Shown here: positions 13,616 through 23,740 of the stretch, piece after piece
Layout: the number at the start of each line of letters is the position of its first letter
How positions within the stretch are numbered: the stretch's first letter is position 1
Assembly: GCA_025642065.1 (NCBI GenBank)
Contig: JAODUP010001125.1
Span: forward strand, 1 to 64,000
Direction of reading: 5' to 3'
Origin: Paralvinella palmiformis
Lineage: Eukaryota; Annelida; Polychaeta; Terebellida; Alvinellidae
Length of the DNA stretch: 64,000 bases
Notes under the pieces: model-generated
What the model was told of the DNA's origin: nothing
Databases searched by the model: none
The model's input: only the letters and a program-made list of their open reading frames with translations
Position numbers and translations under genes: made by a program

Positions 13616-13706
<91 letters not shown>

Positions 13707-15974
13707 GCAGACCGTTATACATAATATATCTATATTATATTAATAAGGTTAATTGCATTCAATACGTCATCGTCCTATTTTTATATGGATCAATAGATAA
13801 GCATAATAATATTATTAACAATATATCAATATTCCGTCTACTGATTGATCTAAAATGTTTTTGTTGTTATTTGGTGTATTAATAACAAAGACTTCTAGAC
13901 TACGTCTGGTGATCTTACTCAATACAAATAAAATTCGTTCGACCAGCTGTTGATATTCGTAGCCAAAAAATTGTCCCCATTAAAGGTTTATGACCGATAT
14001 CCAATAACTATCATTCTAAACTTGGCAGAAAGGGCATGGAAATGTTAACAGACGCTAGAAGCTAGAAATAGTCGCTTAATTTACAATTGTAAGCTGACAA
14101 TATTGTAAAAGCAAGGTGCCTATCATTTTTTCTGCATAATAACTAGAACCGTTCGAATATCATACTAGGGGCGAGTTACTGGCTGAACGAGTATGGACAA
14201 TGATCGTTCATTGAAGAAACCTTTGACCAGAGCGTAAGAAACTGTTATGATCGATGTGTTACCGATACATTTATAATCCATGCGAAATGACCTCCTTTTA
14301 TAAAACCTCTAAGCCGCATTATTTTGAAACGAGACTAATGTTTATCAGGTTCTAAGGTGACGAAGCATCTGGGGACGTTGTGAAAATAATACAAACTGTA
14401 TACTGACTATAATGATCGCTTGGACATATATATAATATACTCTTGTTTAGAAAGGTCCCGGTCGTCGTACAGTTGTGGGGTCAATCGGACCAATGTTCAA
14501 ATACGATTATATAAGCATTTTGAATATCTTCACGAATTTATTGGCCGAGAAATAAATGTGGTAAATAGAAGAGACGCTGGGGGATTATCGGCCGAACATA
14601 ACTAAATTTCAGGCCGATTATTGGCTCGAATATTGACTAATTTGACGGGGCCTTAGGATTGGTGTAAACAATCGATTTGAAATATAATATTCATTTTTAT
14701 GATAGTGGACAGGTGTGATCCGTCAAATAGTATGTTCGACTGAATGGGTGGATTAACATAGCGATCGAAATGGTTACAATATTGCAATAGTCAGCAGGCC
14801 ATAACGGCTATTATGAGTTATTGGATATTCTTGCATTGTTGACTGTCGACTTAGGCATCTAACCTGAAATGCATAAAAATAATATAACTGGCTTCAAATA
14901 GCATCACAGCCTTCAAATAACGTCGCCGCCTTCATGTAACAGAAAGGCCTAACCGGTTGGCCACAGATATATTGCACCTGAGTTCAAACCACGGCCGGGC
15001 TATATCAGAAGGGTGTTTCATCTTTTACTTCGCCTCATTGGTGGTCACTCGGCACATCTAGCCTCCCATGTCCACAAAAGTGGCCGTAAACAGCAACATT
15101 TACATTTCAAATAACATCAGACCTATCAAGTAACAGTCAGCGTTCAAATGCATTCGTAGTATTTCAATACCATTACAAATTTCAAATATCATCACATACT
15201 TCCAATACCATCACACGTTTTAAAAACTGTCGGCAGGGAGCACAGGAATGTTCAGTAATCAGCGGTTGGATTCTAACCCTGAACCACCAAATAATAGATT
15301 CTTCGCATTAAAAATGACCCACCGCAACCGACCTGTGACTATTTATAGTTACTACTTGATGTATTTCTGCTGTCACTGGTAAAGTAACTAATTCCCGAAT
15401 TAGAGACCAGAAATGGGGTCAATTCCATTTTGTCACTTCCAATTCCACCGAAAATTTATCAATTCCAATTCAATTCCAAATTTTTTAATTCCAAATCCGT
15501 TTTTTTCCCGACTCTTTTTGCCTAATAATTATTATCATGAGTAGGTGCTCCGAGTACTTGGAATATATACTCCGAGTTGTTTATATTCCAAGTAGGATTG
15601 TCATGGAAGAAATATTTCTGAATTAAAAAGTTAAATGGTAAATTAATTTGTTGATTTAATTTTATTTTGCCCGTTCTAAACATTGAACGGGGGTAAATTC
15701 CTAAATAGCAATATCTCTACATAGATTACAGGCATACTATGTGGTGGTGTCACCGTATTGTGGGGTATGCAGACCATTTTAATTGGTTAAATGTTCACGT
15801 TGGGTGCCACCGTCAGTGTGCTTGTAATTTGTTGAGTTTGGGGTAGAGACCCCTGGCTGGCACCTATTTAACATGGTGGCACCTCGGTTTACTATACAAG
15901 TCACATTCGGAGGAGAAAAAACCTTACCAGTTGTCTGGTTGGACTAAAAACTCCTCCTACTATAATGTCGTGCC

Positions 15975-16019
<45 letters not shown>

Positions 16020-16026
16020 CTATAAA

Positions 16027-16078
<52 letters not shown>

Positions 16079-17450
16079 GAGCTCCGGTGACCTAGCGGTT
16101 AAGAACCCGGCACTTGGTGCCAACGGTCACAGGTTCGAACCCCGTAAGAGGTCGAAACTTTTCCAGGGATTAATTTCTCGGCTCACTACATCGTGGGTGG
16201 CTGACCACGTTAAATGGCGCTGCGGTCTCCACTGAATTATTAAACATTAAGGGGGACGACAGGGTATTTCGGCTCCATCTTTCCGTACTGCTCCCTTGTG
16301 AGTGGTGGGGGAGATTTCTCAGTCACTCAAACATAGAGGCTGTGCCGAATAAGCGACAGCCTGGGGATTGTCCCCGAACAACAAAACAACGATGTCTGGT
16401 TCATTATGGTTCCAGGATATTGGTAACACCACATGTAAGTGTTAACATTGTAAAAATGGTAAATGAATTTCTGGATTAAATTTTTTATAGGAAACTTCAA
16501 TTCCAACTCAAAATTTCTCAATTATAATTCATTTTTTTTCTTAAATATTGAATTCCAATTCCGGAATTGGAATTGGAATTGACCATCGATTCCAATTCCG
16601 GTAGTATTGGCCCTTTCGTGATACTGACCCGTCACAGTATTGACCTAGTGTATTATTGGCCCTTTCGTGATACTTACCTGCCACGGTATTGACCTAGTGT
16701 AGTATTGGCCCTTTCGTGATACTTAGTCGTCACGATATTGACCTAGTATAGTATTGGCCTTTGATAATACTGACCCATTATGGTATTAACCGAGTGTAGT
16801 ATTATCCTTTTGTTGTACTGACCTCATATGGTACTAACCTAGTATTTTATTGGCCTTTCGTGATACTGACCCGTCATGGTATTGACCTAGTTTGGTATTG
16901 ACCTTTCGTGATACTGACCCGTCATGGTATTGACCTAGTTTAGTATTGACCTTTCGTGATACTGACCCGTCATGGTATTGACCTAGTTTAGTATTGACCT
17001 TTCGTGGTACTGACCCGTCATATTATTAATCCTGTTTTGAGCTTGCTTCTTCTTCTTGATACAGCCCACAACCAGGATGACGAAAAAGACGACAATCCAG
17101 AACAATCCAAACCTAAAATTAAGTAATAACTAAACGTTAATCATCATCTCCAGACACGGACCCATCCCATCGGAACCACTCATTACGACCACATTCAGGA
17201 ATAAAACCAGAATCGGTCAGAGGTCAAGGTCCGGGTAAAGGTATAATTTTAAAGAAAGCGATAAAAATAATCACTGATTGGTCAAATCAAAACATCTGTT
17301 GAGTAGTAAAACTACAACAACAACAAAACAGAAAGCAAAAGGACACAATAATGGACTCTGTGTTGTTTCTGTGTTTTATAAACAGCAACAATCTAATGAT
17401 TGTGTCAAAACAAACTACGATTATTACACACCAGCATATTAAGTGCAAGC

Positions 17451-17498
<48 letters not shown>

Positions 17499-18016
17499 TG
17501 AATCCAGTGTTAATATACAATAATGTTTTATTATCAATATAACATACCAGAAATACCATAATGTGTAGACACAGTAGCAGCCATAATATGAACAACAAGC
17601 ACTGGACAACTGGAAATGATACAGAAACGTTCAGTATTAGTCAGGTGATTAACAGGTTTCTAAATGACACACACACACACACACAACGTGTATAAAGTCG
17701 GGCGCTCTCGCAGCACAGCGGTTACCGGGTTGCGCTGCCGACCTCCTGGTCGTTGGTTCGAATCTGTTTCAACCCTGTCTTTGTGGGATTTTTCCCTAGG
17801 GAGTGATCATCGGTCGGGTATTCCAGGTGTCATCTCAGCCTCAAGGGGTCAACATGCATACAGTCAGGTAGACAGATATTCGCCCAACCATGTATACATA
17901 TATATATGCACACACACACACACACACACACAGAGACAGAGAGAGAGGGGGGAGACAGAAAGACCAAAAGATAAACTGTCAGTACACACAGACACGCACA
18001 CATTTGCGAGCACGCG

Positions 18017-18055
<39 letters not shown>

Positions 18056-18172
18056 TCGCGCTAAAAAAAGTACGTAATAGTAAACTTCCAGCTCATTATG
18101 ATTGTTCGCCATAAATACCTGTACAGAAAGTAACAGGACTACGATCTCCAGAATTGACCCTATCTTTTCCAT
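12797..18172 (-). CDS. Small type I membrane protein, Cys-rich mini-ectodomain plus PPxY tail (WBP1/VOPP1/Shisa-like); five exons
   Basis: Joining exons 18172-18119, 17609-17548, 17112-17015, 13466-13248 and 12846-12797 gives 160 codons with matching phases (0, 2, 1, 1) and GT-AG borders throughout. Order in the protein: signal peptide (residues 1-22, cleavage plausible after LSSA), a very short ectodomain CCSYYGCYC with four cysteines, an LWYFW motif leading into one membrane span (to about residue 60), a KKKK stop-transfer patch, then a Pro/Gln/Tyr-rich tail with PPSY, PPPY and PPTY. Known of the family: WBP1/VOPP1 and Shisa-like proteins pair Cys-rich ectodomains with PPxY tails that bind WW-domain proteins such as NEDD4-type ligases. 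Inference: an endolysosomal or plasma-membrane adaptor. Odd: the ectodomain is much smaller than in vertebrate members. An in-frame ATG at 18340 would extend the N-terminus and hide the signal peptide, so I prefer 18172. Confidence 0.75.
13248..13466 (-). CDS. PPxY membrane protein, exon 4 (Pro-rich cytoplasmic tail)
   Basis: Acceptor TTTAACAG, donor AA|GTACGT. It encodes a Pro/Gln/Asn-rich tail containing VPPPSYG and QPPPYQ, with YPPPPPVNPYPP at its end. The plus-strand open frame over the same bases is its antisense shadow. The acceptor is preceded by (TA)n and about 185 bp of (CT)n on this strand. Confidence 0.8.
13482..13702. repeat. (TA)n followed by long (GA)n microsatellite in intron 3
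   Basis: TA dinucleotides at 13482-13516, then GA/GGGGA-rich tract to 13702. On the gene's strand the GA tract is a (CT)n polypyrimidine run ending about 50 nt before the exon 4 acceptor. Confidence 0.95.
13703..14941. other. Intron 3 sequence of the PPxY gene, nothing recognised
   Basis: AT-rich non-coding DNA. Short open frames here have no family resemblance. Confidence 0.5.
14942..15108 (+). mobile_element. SINE family 1, diverged copy
   Basis: The B-box region (GAGTTCAAACCACGG) and the body (TGTTTCATCTTTTACTTCGC, AAAAGTGGCCGTAAACAGCA) match the family-1 consensus. The ATC tail is lost, and the copy is close in type to that at 42765. Confidence 0.75.
15692..15795. repeat. Dispersed repeat shared with 51722-51832
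   Basis: About 105 bp beginning AATTCCTAAATAGCAATATC and ending GACCATTTTAATTGGTTAAA are present in both places in the same orientation, diverged in the middle. Identity unknown. Confidence 0.75.
15979..16074. repeat. Two (TA)n tracts
   Basis: TA dinucleotides at 15979-16013 and 16031-16074, separated by 17 bases. The second abuts a SINE head. Confidence 0.95.
16079..16392 (+). mobile_element. tRNA-derived SINE, family 2, full length
   Basis: The tRNA-like head has A box GTGACCTAGCGGTTAAGAAC and B box AGGTTCGAACCCC, then a core with CGAAACTTTTCCAGGGATTAA and CATCGTGGGTGGCTGACCAC, a 3' part with GGTATTTCGGCTCCATCTTT and ACAGCCTGGGGATTGTCCCC, and an (AAC)n-like tail. Other copies: 19796-19937 (minus, 3' part), 21539-21700 and 59157-59468 (diverged), 61655-61745 (3' piece). 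Confidence 0.85.
16602..17022. repeat. 48-bp minisatellite at the exon 3/intron 3 border
   Basis: About nine tandem copies. The plus-strand unit contains TAGTATTGACCTTTCGTGAT then ACTGACCCGTCATGGTATTG. The right four copies are near identical and the left ones diverged. On the minus strand most units contain the donor-like string GACGGGTCAGT. The right edge overlaps the last bases of exon 3 of the PPxY gene. Confidence 0.95.
17015..17112 (-). CDS. PPxY membrane protein, exon 3 (transmembrane span)
   Basis: Acceptor TTAATTTTAG, then W-FGLFWIVVFFVILVVGCI-KKKKQAQNR: a membrane helix and basic stop-transfer patch. The only usable donor is ATGACGG|GTCAGT at 17015/17014. It lies at the start of a 48-bp minisatellite whose units repeat the same donor-like string. 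Confidence 0.75.
17453..17494. repeat. (TA)n microsatellite in intron 2 of the PPxY gene
   Basis: About 20 TA dinucleotides between exons 2 and 3. Confidence 0.95.
17548..17609 (-). CDS. PPxY membrane protein, exon 2 (Cys-rich ectodomain)
   Basis: A TTTCCAG acceptor precedes it and a GTATGT donor follows it. It encodes LSSACCSYYGCYCVYTLWYF plus two bases of the next Trp codon. LWYFW is the juxtamembrane signature shared with VOPP1/WBP1-type proteins. At 62 nt it is too short to be found by ORF length. Confidence 0.75.
17664..18056. repeat. (CA)n, (GA)n and (TA)n tracts around the intron 1 SINE
   Basis: CA runs at 17668-17686, 17909-17932 and about 18012-18028; GA-rich 17934-17956; TA 18028-18053. 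These explain the several YIYI/THTHT open frames here. Confidence 0.9.
17697..17850 (+). mobile_element. tRNA-derived SINE, family 5, in intron 1 of the PPxY gene
   Basis: The head has A box GCAGCACAGCGGTTACCGGG and B box TTGGTTCGAATCTG, followed by TCTTTGTGGGATTTTTCCCT and AGGGAG. The post-B-box part resembles the segment after the tRNA-like box in the 1.76-kb macrosatellite unit. Confidence 0.7.
18119..18172 (-). CDS. PPxY membrane protein, exon 1 (signal peptide)
   Basis: Encodes MEKIGSILEIVVLLLSVQ, a hydrophobic leader, and ends in CAG followed by GTATTT (phase 0). Bases up to about 18340 stay open in frame and may be 5'UTR or an alternative N-terminal extension. Confidence 0.7.
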
Positions 18173-18340
18173 ATTAGCACAGCTATCCCACTTCTCCGCA
18201 TTAAACTGTGATCCAGGCGCAAATACGAGCGACCAAATATCCTTCGAGGGACCGAAGTCTGTAGCCACTTTCTTATTGCTGTCGGTAAACTCTCGATAAA
18301 CTGTTTGTTTACACAGGACCCGGCCAATCATTGACGACAT

Positions 18341-19136
18341 AAATCCTTTAGACGGCGAGTGTTCGGGTTTGGCTTACAGTCATAAACCAACTGTTATTGT
18401 CTGGATCAATATTTCTTGTTTACATCCGTTGCCCGGGGGGCCCACGCCGTTTGATTTGTCTCTCTTTTGTTTTTCTTGTTCTGGAAGGAGTCTCGTCTCC
18501 GAATATCCGATCTTTTAATGTTCGTGTGTGAAATCAACAGATATTCGATTGTAACTTCACCGATAACAACTAGATAGGGTGTCACGTTGACATTGAATTC
18601 GGGTCGAATTAGACTGTAACCATAATGTCTCAGCGTCGAGGTGAAAACAAGCACTCACGCACCCAATGACTGACTGACTGACTCACTCACTCATTCACTC
18701 ACTCACACACGCACTCGCCTACAATTTATTACCCAAGCCGTTTAATTGGGCTAGGACATGGATACATTTATGAATCGGCTGATGAATGTGTGCGGCTTTT
18801 GTACATCTGACAGTAATGTCGCTGCTATTATGATAGTCCGGGTGTGTGTGTTTGTGTGTGTGCGTGTGCTTGTGTACGCGCACTCTCTGGCGCATGCTAT
18901 ACACATAACAATAGGTGTGATGAGAGAGCTATTTACAAACTATTCAATGTTAGAATCGGTTCTCAGATATCTGATAGGGGACTCCGGACTTGACACCGAT
19001 TCAGGATTCCTTAACCGTCTGGCTTTCAGTCATGTTTTTCTCCAATTATCAAGTGATTTGCACAGAAAATGGGGGAGGGGGTATTGTTACTGAAAACGAA
19101 AGTGAAAGGTCTTCCCCAATCCCTGAACGTTCACTG
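18341..19136. other. Upstream flank of the PPxY gene
   Basis: Expected promoter side of the minus-strand gene. (ACTG/ACTC)n lies at 18669-18714 and (GT)n at 18841-18870. There is no TATA box at a convincing distance and no other gene recognised. Confidence 0.5.
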
Positions 19137-19144
19137 GTTCCAGG

Positions 19145-19491
19145 CAGTGGCGACGGAAAGGGGGGCGAGTTAGCGGTCGCCCCGGGCAGCACCTTTACAG
19201 GGGCGGCACTTTCGAGCTGAAAAATATTTGGTTTAAATAATTTATTTTCGTAATTTTTGGCGACTGACCTTTACCGTTACTGCCTATTTTTCCATTTATT
19301 TACTATTTTAATTTATGCATTATGTGTATATTATTAAAAAAAATAATAGCCCACATGCGCGCGTTCACTGAATTGGTGATAATTAAGTTCAAGAAAAGCT
19401 AATAATACGCAAATGTATTTGTACTACGCCAATAGGGGGCGCCCTTCTATATTTGGCCCCGGGGCGGCAATACCCCCCTTCTCCGCCACTG
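19145..19491. mobile_element. hAT-type MITE with perfect 8-bp target duplication
   Basis: It begins CAGTGGCGACGG and ends CTCCGCCACTG, giving CAGTGGCG-type inverted ends with GGGGGG and GCCCCGGG motifs on both sides. It is flanked by GTTCCAGG at 19137-19144 and again at 19492-19499. CAGTGGCG termini and an 8-bp duplication are hAT hallmarks. The 347 bp are non-coding, so it is non-autonomous. Confidence 0.9.
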
Positions 19492-19795
19492 GTTCCAGGA
19501 ATGTATTGCGTTCTAATTGAGAACGGACGTAGGTGAAAGCCAAATTTCACGTGAAGGCGTATCCTCCTGACGTCATATCATAATGCCAGGTGTATTAATA
19601 TATTGATGACAAGTCGTCTGGATCAGATTTCTATGTCAACTTGTCTTAGAAGGTAACGGTAAAATAGAAACTGTGTTTCCAGTCTAAAATATCCACCAAT
19701 GAAATCGCAGAAGCTGTTAGCCTTCACTTGCGTCTAGTAACGAGGCACAGTAGCGCAGCGTAATGAATAACCAAGGAACTAGCAAACCACGTAGG

Positions 19796-19937
19796 TTTTG
19801 GTTTTGTTGTTCAGGGGAGAATCCCCAGGCTGTCGCTTAATCAGCACAGCCTCTATGTTTGAGTGGTTGAGAACCCTCCTCCCCCACCACTCACAGGGGA
19901 GTAGTACGGAAAGATGGAGCCGAAATACCCTGAGGGT
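19796..19937 (-). mobile_element. SINE family 2, 3' part
   Basis: The reverse complement matches 16250-16385 (GGTATTTCGGCTCCATCTTT, CAGCCTGGGGATTCTCCCC, AACAACAAAAC). The tRNA head is missing. Confidence 0.85.
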
Positions 19938-21299
19938 GATCACTGCCAGAGTGTTTTACGTTCTCAGGGGGTTTTTAACGTCTCCCTTTATTTTAAACCA
20001 CGTACTGTCATCAGAGAGCTTAAATATAGAGAGGGGTTACTCTTGCCGCGCCATGTTGAATTTTGAACCAGTGGCGCCTCAAGCGACCGGAGGTATTTCT
20101 CATATAAACAAAAGCTCGCTGGTTGTCCACATGTGATCGTGTACATGTGTGCGCATGGTTGAAAATAAATATGGATGCACGTGATCATGTAAATACTCAG
20201 CTATTTATAACTATAGTAATTAGGGAAACGTTATCTGATTATAGTAATGTAATTTTAGAAGTCCAATTATAGTATTAACAATAATAAAGTAAAATATACC
20301 TCCCGCCCATAACATCTTCAGTGGCTCCAGTACATGTAACTGTAAGCTTATTTATATCTTACATACTCATTTTGTGATTAATAGGTTGATATTGTTCAAT
20401 AAAATTTTATAAGATTTTGTCTGAAACAAATATAAATCTAGATAGATCTTGTTTGGGCCTACTGCTTGGATCATGTCCAGTAGGGGCGTGTCCACTTCAA
20501 ATTGTTATGCTTATTTTTTAAATATCCTTTATTTTTAAAAAGCCAGATCATATCTAATTCAGACACTAGCTTTCATTTCCTTTCGGGAATGTCTTTATTT
20601 GTGCATATTTTTCCTGTTACTGCAGCCGAAAGCGGCGCAGAATGAACCAACGCCATTAGGTTCATGTTAACGAAGGGAGCTGTCCGTGATAACCTGCCCC
20701 CTGTCGCCAGAGGCGCTGCACTCCTTGAATTCAAAATGGCGCCCCATGTTAAAACGGGAAGTAACACGCCTTGTGATAAACAGTCTTTGCTGTCATATTG
20801 CTGACGTCCATTTGTAAAAATAAAAAGCAAGTTTGTGTATGTGTGTGCGTGTTTTAGCTGTGTATAATAAGGCAATATTATTCTAAACCGTTAGTTATAT
20901 GGACCGGAGGATCAAGTAGCCTTCAACAGGTGCAATCTTTAAAGTCCGATGCACCCCCTTTTAAGCTTATTTAATATACCTTTGCTGGATGACTTCACCA
21001 TACTAACAGCTCCAAGGCTGATATAGATTAACACACTTGGTCCTTGTCTGATCCAACTAGATCTACAGGTAAGTAGGCTGACATCTACAGCCGTGTTGAC
21101 TAATCTACAGCCGGGTAGCTTATAGGGTAATCTCTACAGCTAACCGGGCTAATTAAGAACCAAATAGAACAAGAGCAGAGACAAGTTTACAGAACTATAC
21201 AAAGATTGGCCAAAACTTGGCCTTTAAACAACTGTCTTATCCAAAACCTGAAAGCTTATCAAATGTAACAATAAATGTAGCATTAACAACAATTGCTAT
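19938..21299. other. Non-genic sequence with diverged inverted similarity
   Basis: A segment at 20037-20100 (GCGCCATGTTGAATTTTGAA, GGCGCCTC, GCGACCGGAGG) has a diverged inverted counterpart at 20690-20750 (GAATTCAAAATGGCGCC). They may be two ends of one old element or two copies of a dispersed repeat. No gene seen. Confidence 0.4.
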
Positions 21300-21303
21300 T
21301 ACC

Positions 21304-21310
21304 AATACTC

Positions 21311-21346
<36 letters not shown>

Positions 21347-21442
21347 TTTTATTATAATAATAATAATAAAAATAATATGTGATATTTATATAGCGCCCTA
21401 TTCAGCTAGAAGCTTCTCTAAAGCGCTTTACAATATTATTTA

Positions 21443-21485
<43 letters not shown>

Positions 21486-21486
21486 G
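21304..21486. repeat. (ATT)n tracts flanking an AGCGC hairpin repeat
   Basis: ATT trinucleotide arrays at 21306-21342 and 21443-21485 flank TTTATATAGCGCCCTATTCA ... CTAAAGCGCTTTACAAT. TATAGCGC and GCGCTTTA can pair as a hairpin. This short motif, attached to microsatellites, is common in marine invertebrate genomes. Confidence 0.7.
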
Positions 21487-21538
21487 GCAATAATTGTATT
21501 AGCAACAACAGTAATTGAACTTCGATGGTATAGATTTA

Positions 21539-21700
21539 GAGGAATTGTTCTTAAGACGCTGAACTCGGGGGGTTCGAATCCCGGTTATTCAGATTTCGAA
21601 CTTTTCACATCAATTCGGTGATTAATGTCTCACCCGTTATCATCGTTGGTGACTGGAACTGAAGATAACTGAGAAACGAGCGTATACACTTGAGCGTTTG
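21539..21700 (+). mobile_element. SINE family 2, diverged copy
   Basis: B box GGGTTCGAATCCC, then TTTCGAACTTTTCACATCAA, GGTGATTAATGTCTCACC and ATCGTTGGTGACTG, matching the family-2 core order. The head is eroded. Confidence 0.6.
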
Positions 21701-21739
21701 TTGGATCATACAAAAATGGTATTGTTGTTCAGCGATTAA

Positions 21740-22612
21740 AGGAATTGGTTTCTTAATGCAATAATCAGTCGACCCCGGCAAACGAATTCGTCAGTGTTAC
21801 TGATCCAAGGCACACAGTCTACGTAAACATGCCATGTTGGCTTTATTTGTGTACACGTTTTTCATAAGCCGTTCACACTTCATATGCCGAATAGTGTTAC
21901 GCATAGACGCGTTCTATAGACTTTAGAAATTCTGGAGTCGTCCTTGGTAAAATACCGCTTATAACAAGGATTGTATTAGCCATACAATAAACAGCTGTGG
22001 TATTGTGTTAATAGCAGCTTTAAAGCTTTTTTAATGTCGAAAGGACCCACTTTGGTGGAGCGGGGGGTCGTTGGGTGAAGAAGAAGGTGGTCTCAATCTT
22101 ATCTATGGCCATACCAAGTATGTCGATTCTATCGACTCTTTTCTATGGAACCAGCATTTATTCCAGTACCTAACCACAGCCCTCTATAATGATTGATATG
22201 AATCAATTACTCAATCTATTTATATTTAATACATAATACAAATGATCTACTATTGTTTAGTTTTCAGCTTTGTTGACGTAGGGAGATATTCACGCACAAG
22301 ATTGTAGAAAGCAATATGCTACTCTTCTAAGAAGTGCTTTATTTTCGCCCACCGGTGTCACTAGTTCCCATACAGAAATAAGAGCAATTTAATCTAAATA
22401 ATAATATCCGAGAATATATTATAACAATATTATTGTAAAATGTATTGAGTTGGTCCGTAGTTAGGTAATTATAGACCAGCACTAATATAAACAGATAGAA
22501 TCATGATACTTCTCTCCACTCCCGATTTTTACTAGATAGATAATAATATTAAATGATGCTATTTTTATTAATTTATTAACGATTAGCGATACTTAGGGAA
22601 AGAGTATCGGAG
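21740..22612. other. No gene recognised
   Basis: AT-rich non-coding sequence. A G-rich patch near 22060-22080 is unexplained. Confidence 0.4.
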
Positions 22613-22613
22613 A

Positions 22614-23070
22614 ATAGACAATTTCCGCGACCACTGCGCTATCTAGCGAACTTCCGTTTGCGGGTCGCGTTTCACCGGGCTCGCTGAGCCATTTGATAAA
22701 AACATTCTTTTACCAATCGTGAGATCACGGAGATCACAATATGTTTCATATATTAATAACATGTCTATTGCAGTTCCCAACTTGATGATTTATTTTCAAT
22801 AATATGTAATTTTTCAGGCAAAAATATACTGTCGATTTTCCAATAGAAATAATCTTATCTATTAGTAAAAATAATTTTATGTTATATTTAACAAAAATGA
22901 AACTACTACAAGAACTTCTAGATCGATTTGGTTCTGTGATTCCATCAAAAAGGTAAATTTACAAACAATTAGTGAATTACGCTTCTTGTTCCATGCTACT
23001 ACATTGCTTCATTGACCCGCAAACCACAATAGATATGGACTGCGCATGCGTCGCGGAAATTGTCTATAGT
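22614..23070. mobile_element. MITE with TAGACAATTTCCGCGAC terminal inverted repeats
   Basis: The left end TAGACAATTTCCGCGACCAC and the right end GTCGCGGAAATTGTCTA are inverted repeats, with a second paired motif inside each end (GTTTGCGGGTC / GACCCGCAAAC). About 455 bp, non-coding. The target duplication is ambiguous; TA is possible. Superfamily not assigned. Confidence 0.75.
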
Positions 23071-23728
23071 GTTCTTGTTTCTGCGAGGAAGTCATTTCGT
23101 TGTTTCTATGTTCTGTTATAAACATATTTTCTGCGGAAATTGGGCGTGGTCTATTATGACGAATGTTTTCTGTGGTGGCTATATCACGTTATGACATATG
23201 CACGAACTATTTTGTTGTGAGTATTTTGCTGCATCGCAATCATACCAGAAGGGGAAAGAAGTAGATAGTGTTTCGTGCTTACTTTATTTGGTAGCCTTTT
23301 AAAGATGCCAGCGCATGCGCAGCCAACAACGGTCAAGACTGACGCATGCGGAACAGAACATCATGACTGGTGCATGCGGACCAGAACAGGTTCACGCAGC
23401 AGGTAGGCTACAGAAGAACGATCCTTATTTCGTGCAATGAAATACTGTGCAGATGAAGATGAAAGCATCTTGGATGTAGCGTTCAGGTGGAAACACTTTG
23501 CTAGCCAAATTTGGAATATGATAACTGACAAAAGTACACTAGTCAGTGTTTATATTTTAAATAATCGAATGGATATTATTAATCTGTTTCTATGTCGAAT
23601 AATGCCGGCATGCCTAGTGCGCAGGCGGGTTGTACAGTTTACCAGTCATGTGCGAAATTAAGTACGATGTCATCGTCATGTTTTATTAAACAGTATTAGC
23701 AGTAATCTGTTAATGACAAACACAAACA
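23071..23728 (+). mobile_element. Possible 5' LTR of the Gypsy-type element
   Basis: Non-coding sequence ending in ...CAAACACAAACA directly before a primer-binding-site-like motif. The left border was not located and no 3' LTR is in the window, so the LTR call rests on position only. A 74-codon open frame in it is unlikely to be real. Confidence 0.4.
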
Positions 23729-23740
23729 TGGTGTCAGAAG
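23729..23740 (+). other. Primer-binding-site-like motif (tRNA-Leu type)
   Basis: TGGTGTCAGAAG starts with TGG (complement of the tRNA CCA end) and continues with the complement of a leucine-tRNA acceptor stem, as used by many animal Gypsy elements. The gag-like frame follows at once. Confidence 0.55.

Larger units (their letters stand above)
15405..16600. mobile_element. AATT-rich foldback/MITE element with nested insertions
   Basis: The left end has GGGGTCAATTCCATTTTGTC and TCAATTCCAATTC motifs. The right end (16480-16600) has the same motifs inverted (GAATTGGAATTGACCATCG), so the ends are inverted repeats. Homologous copies are at 38398-38722 (opposite orientation, also with the paired CCAAGTAGG... 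motifs) and a single end at 51267-51330. The body is interrupted by a dispersed repeat (15692-15795), a SINE family-3 piece (15905-15985), two (TA)n tracts and a family-2 SINE (16079-16392). Confidence 0.65.

Noticed and set aside
18173..18340. N-terminal extension of the PPxY protein from an ATG at 18340
   Set aside because: Open in frame, but it would bury the hydrophobic leader 56 residues inside; the ATG at 18172 gives a normal signal peptide.
19938..20875. Gene with GC-richer frames near 20.0-20.9 kb
   Set aside because: Frames on both strands overlap a diverged inverted repeat; no domain or splice structure visible.
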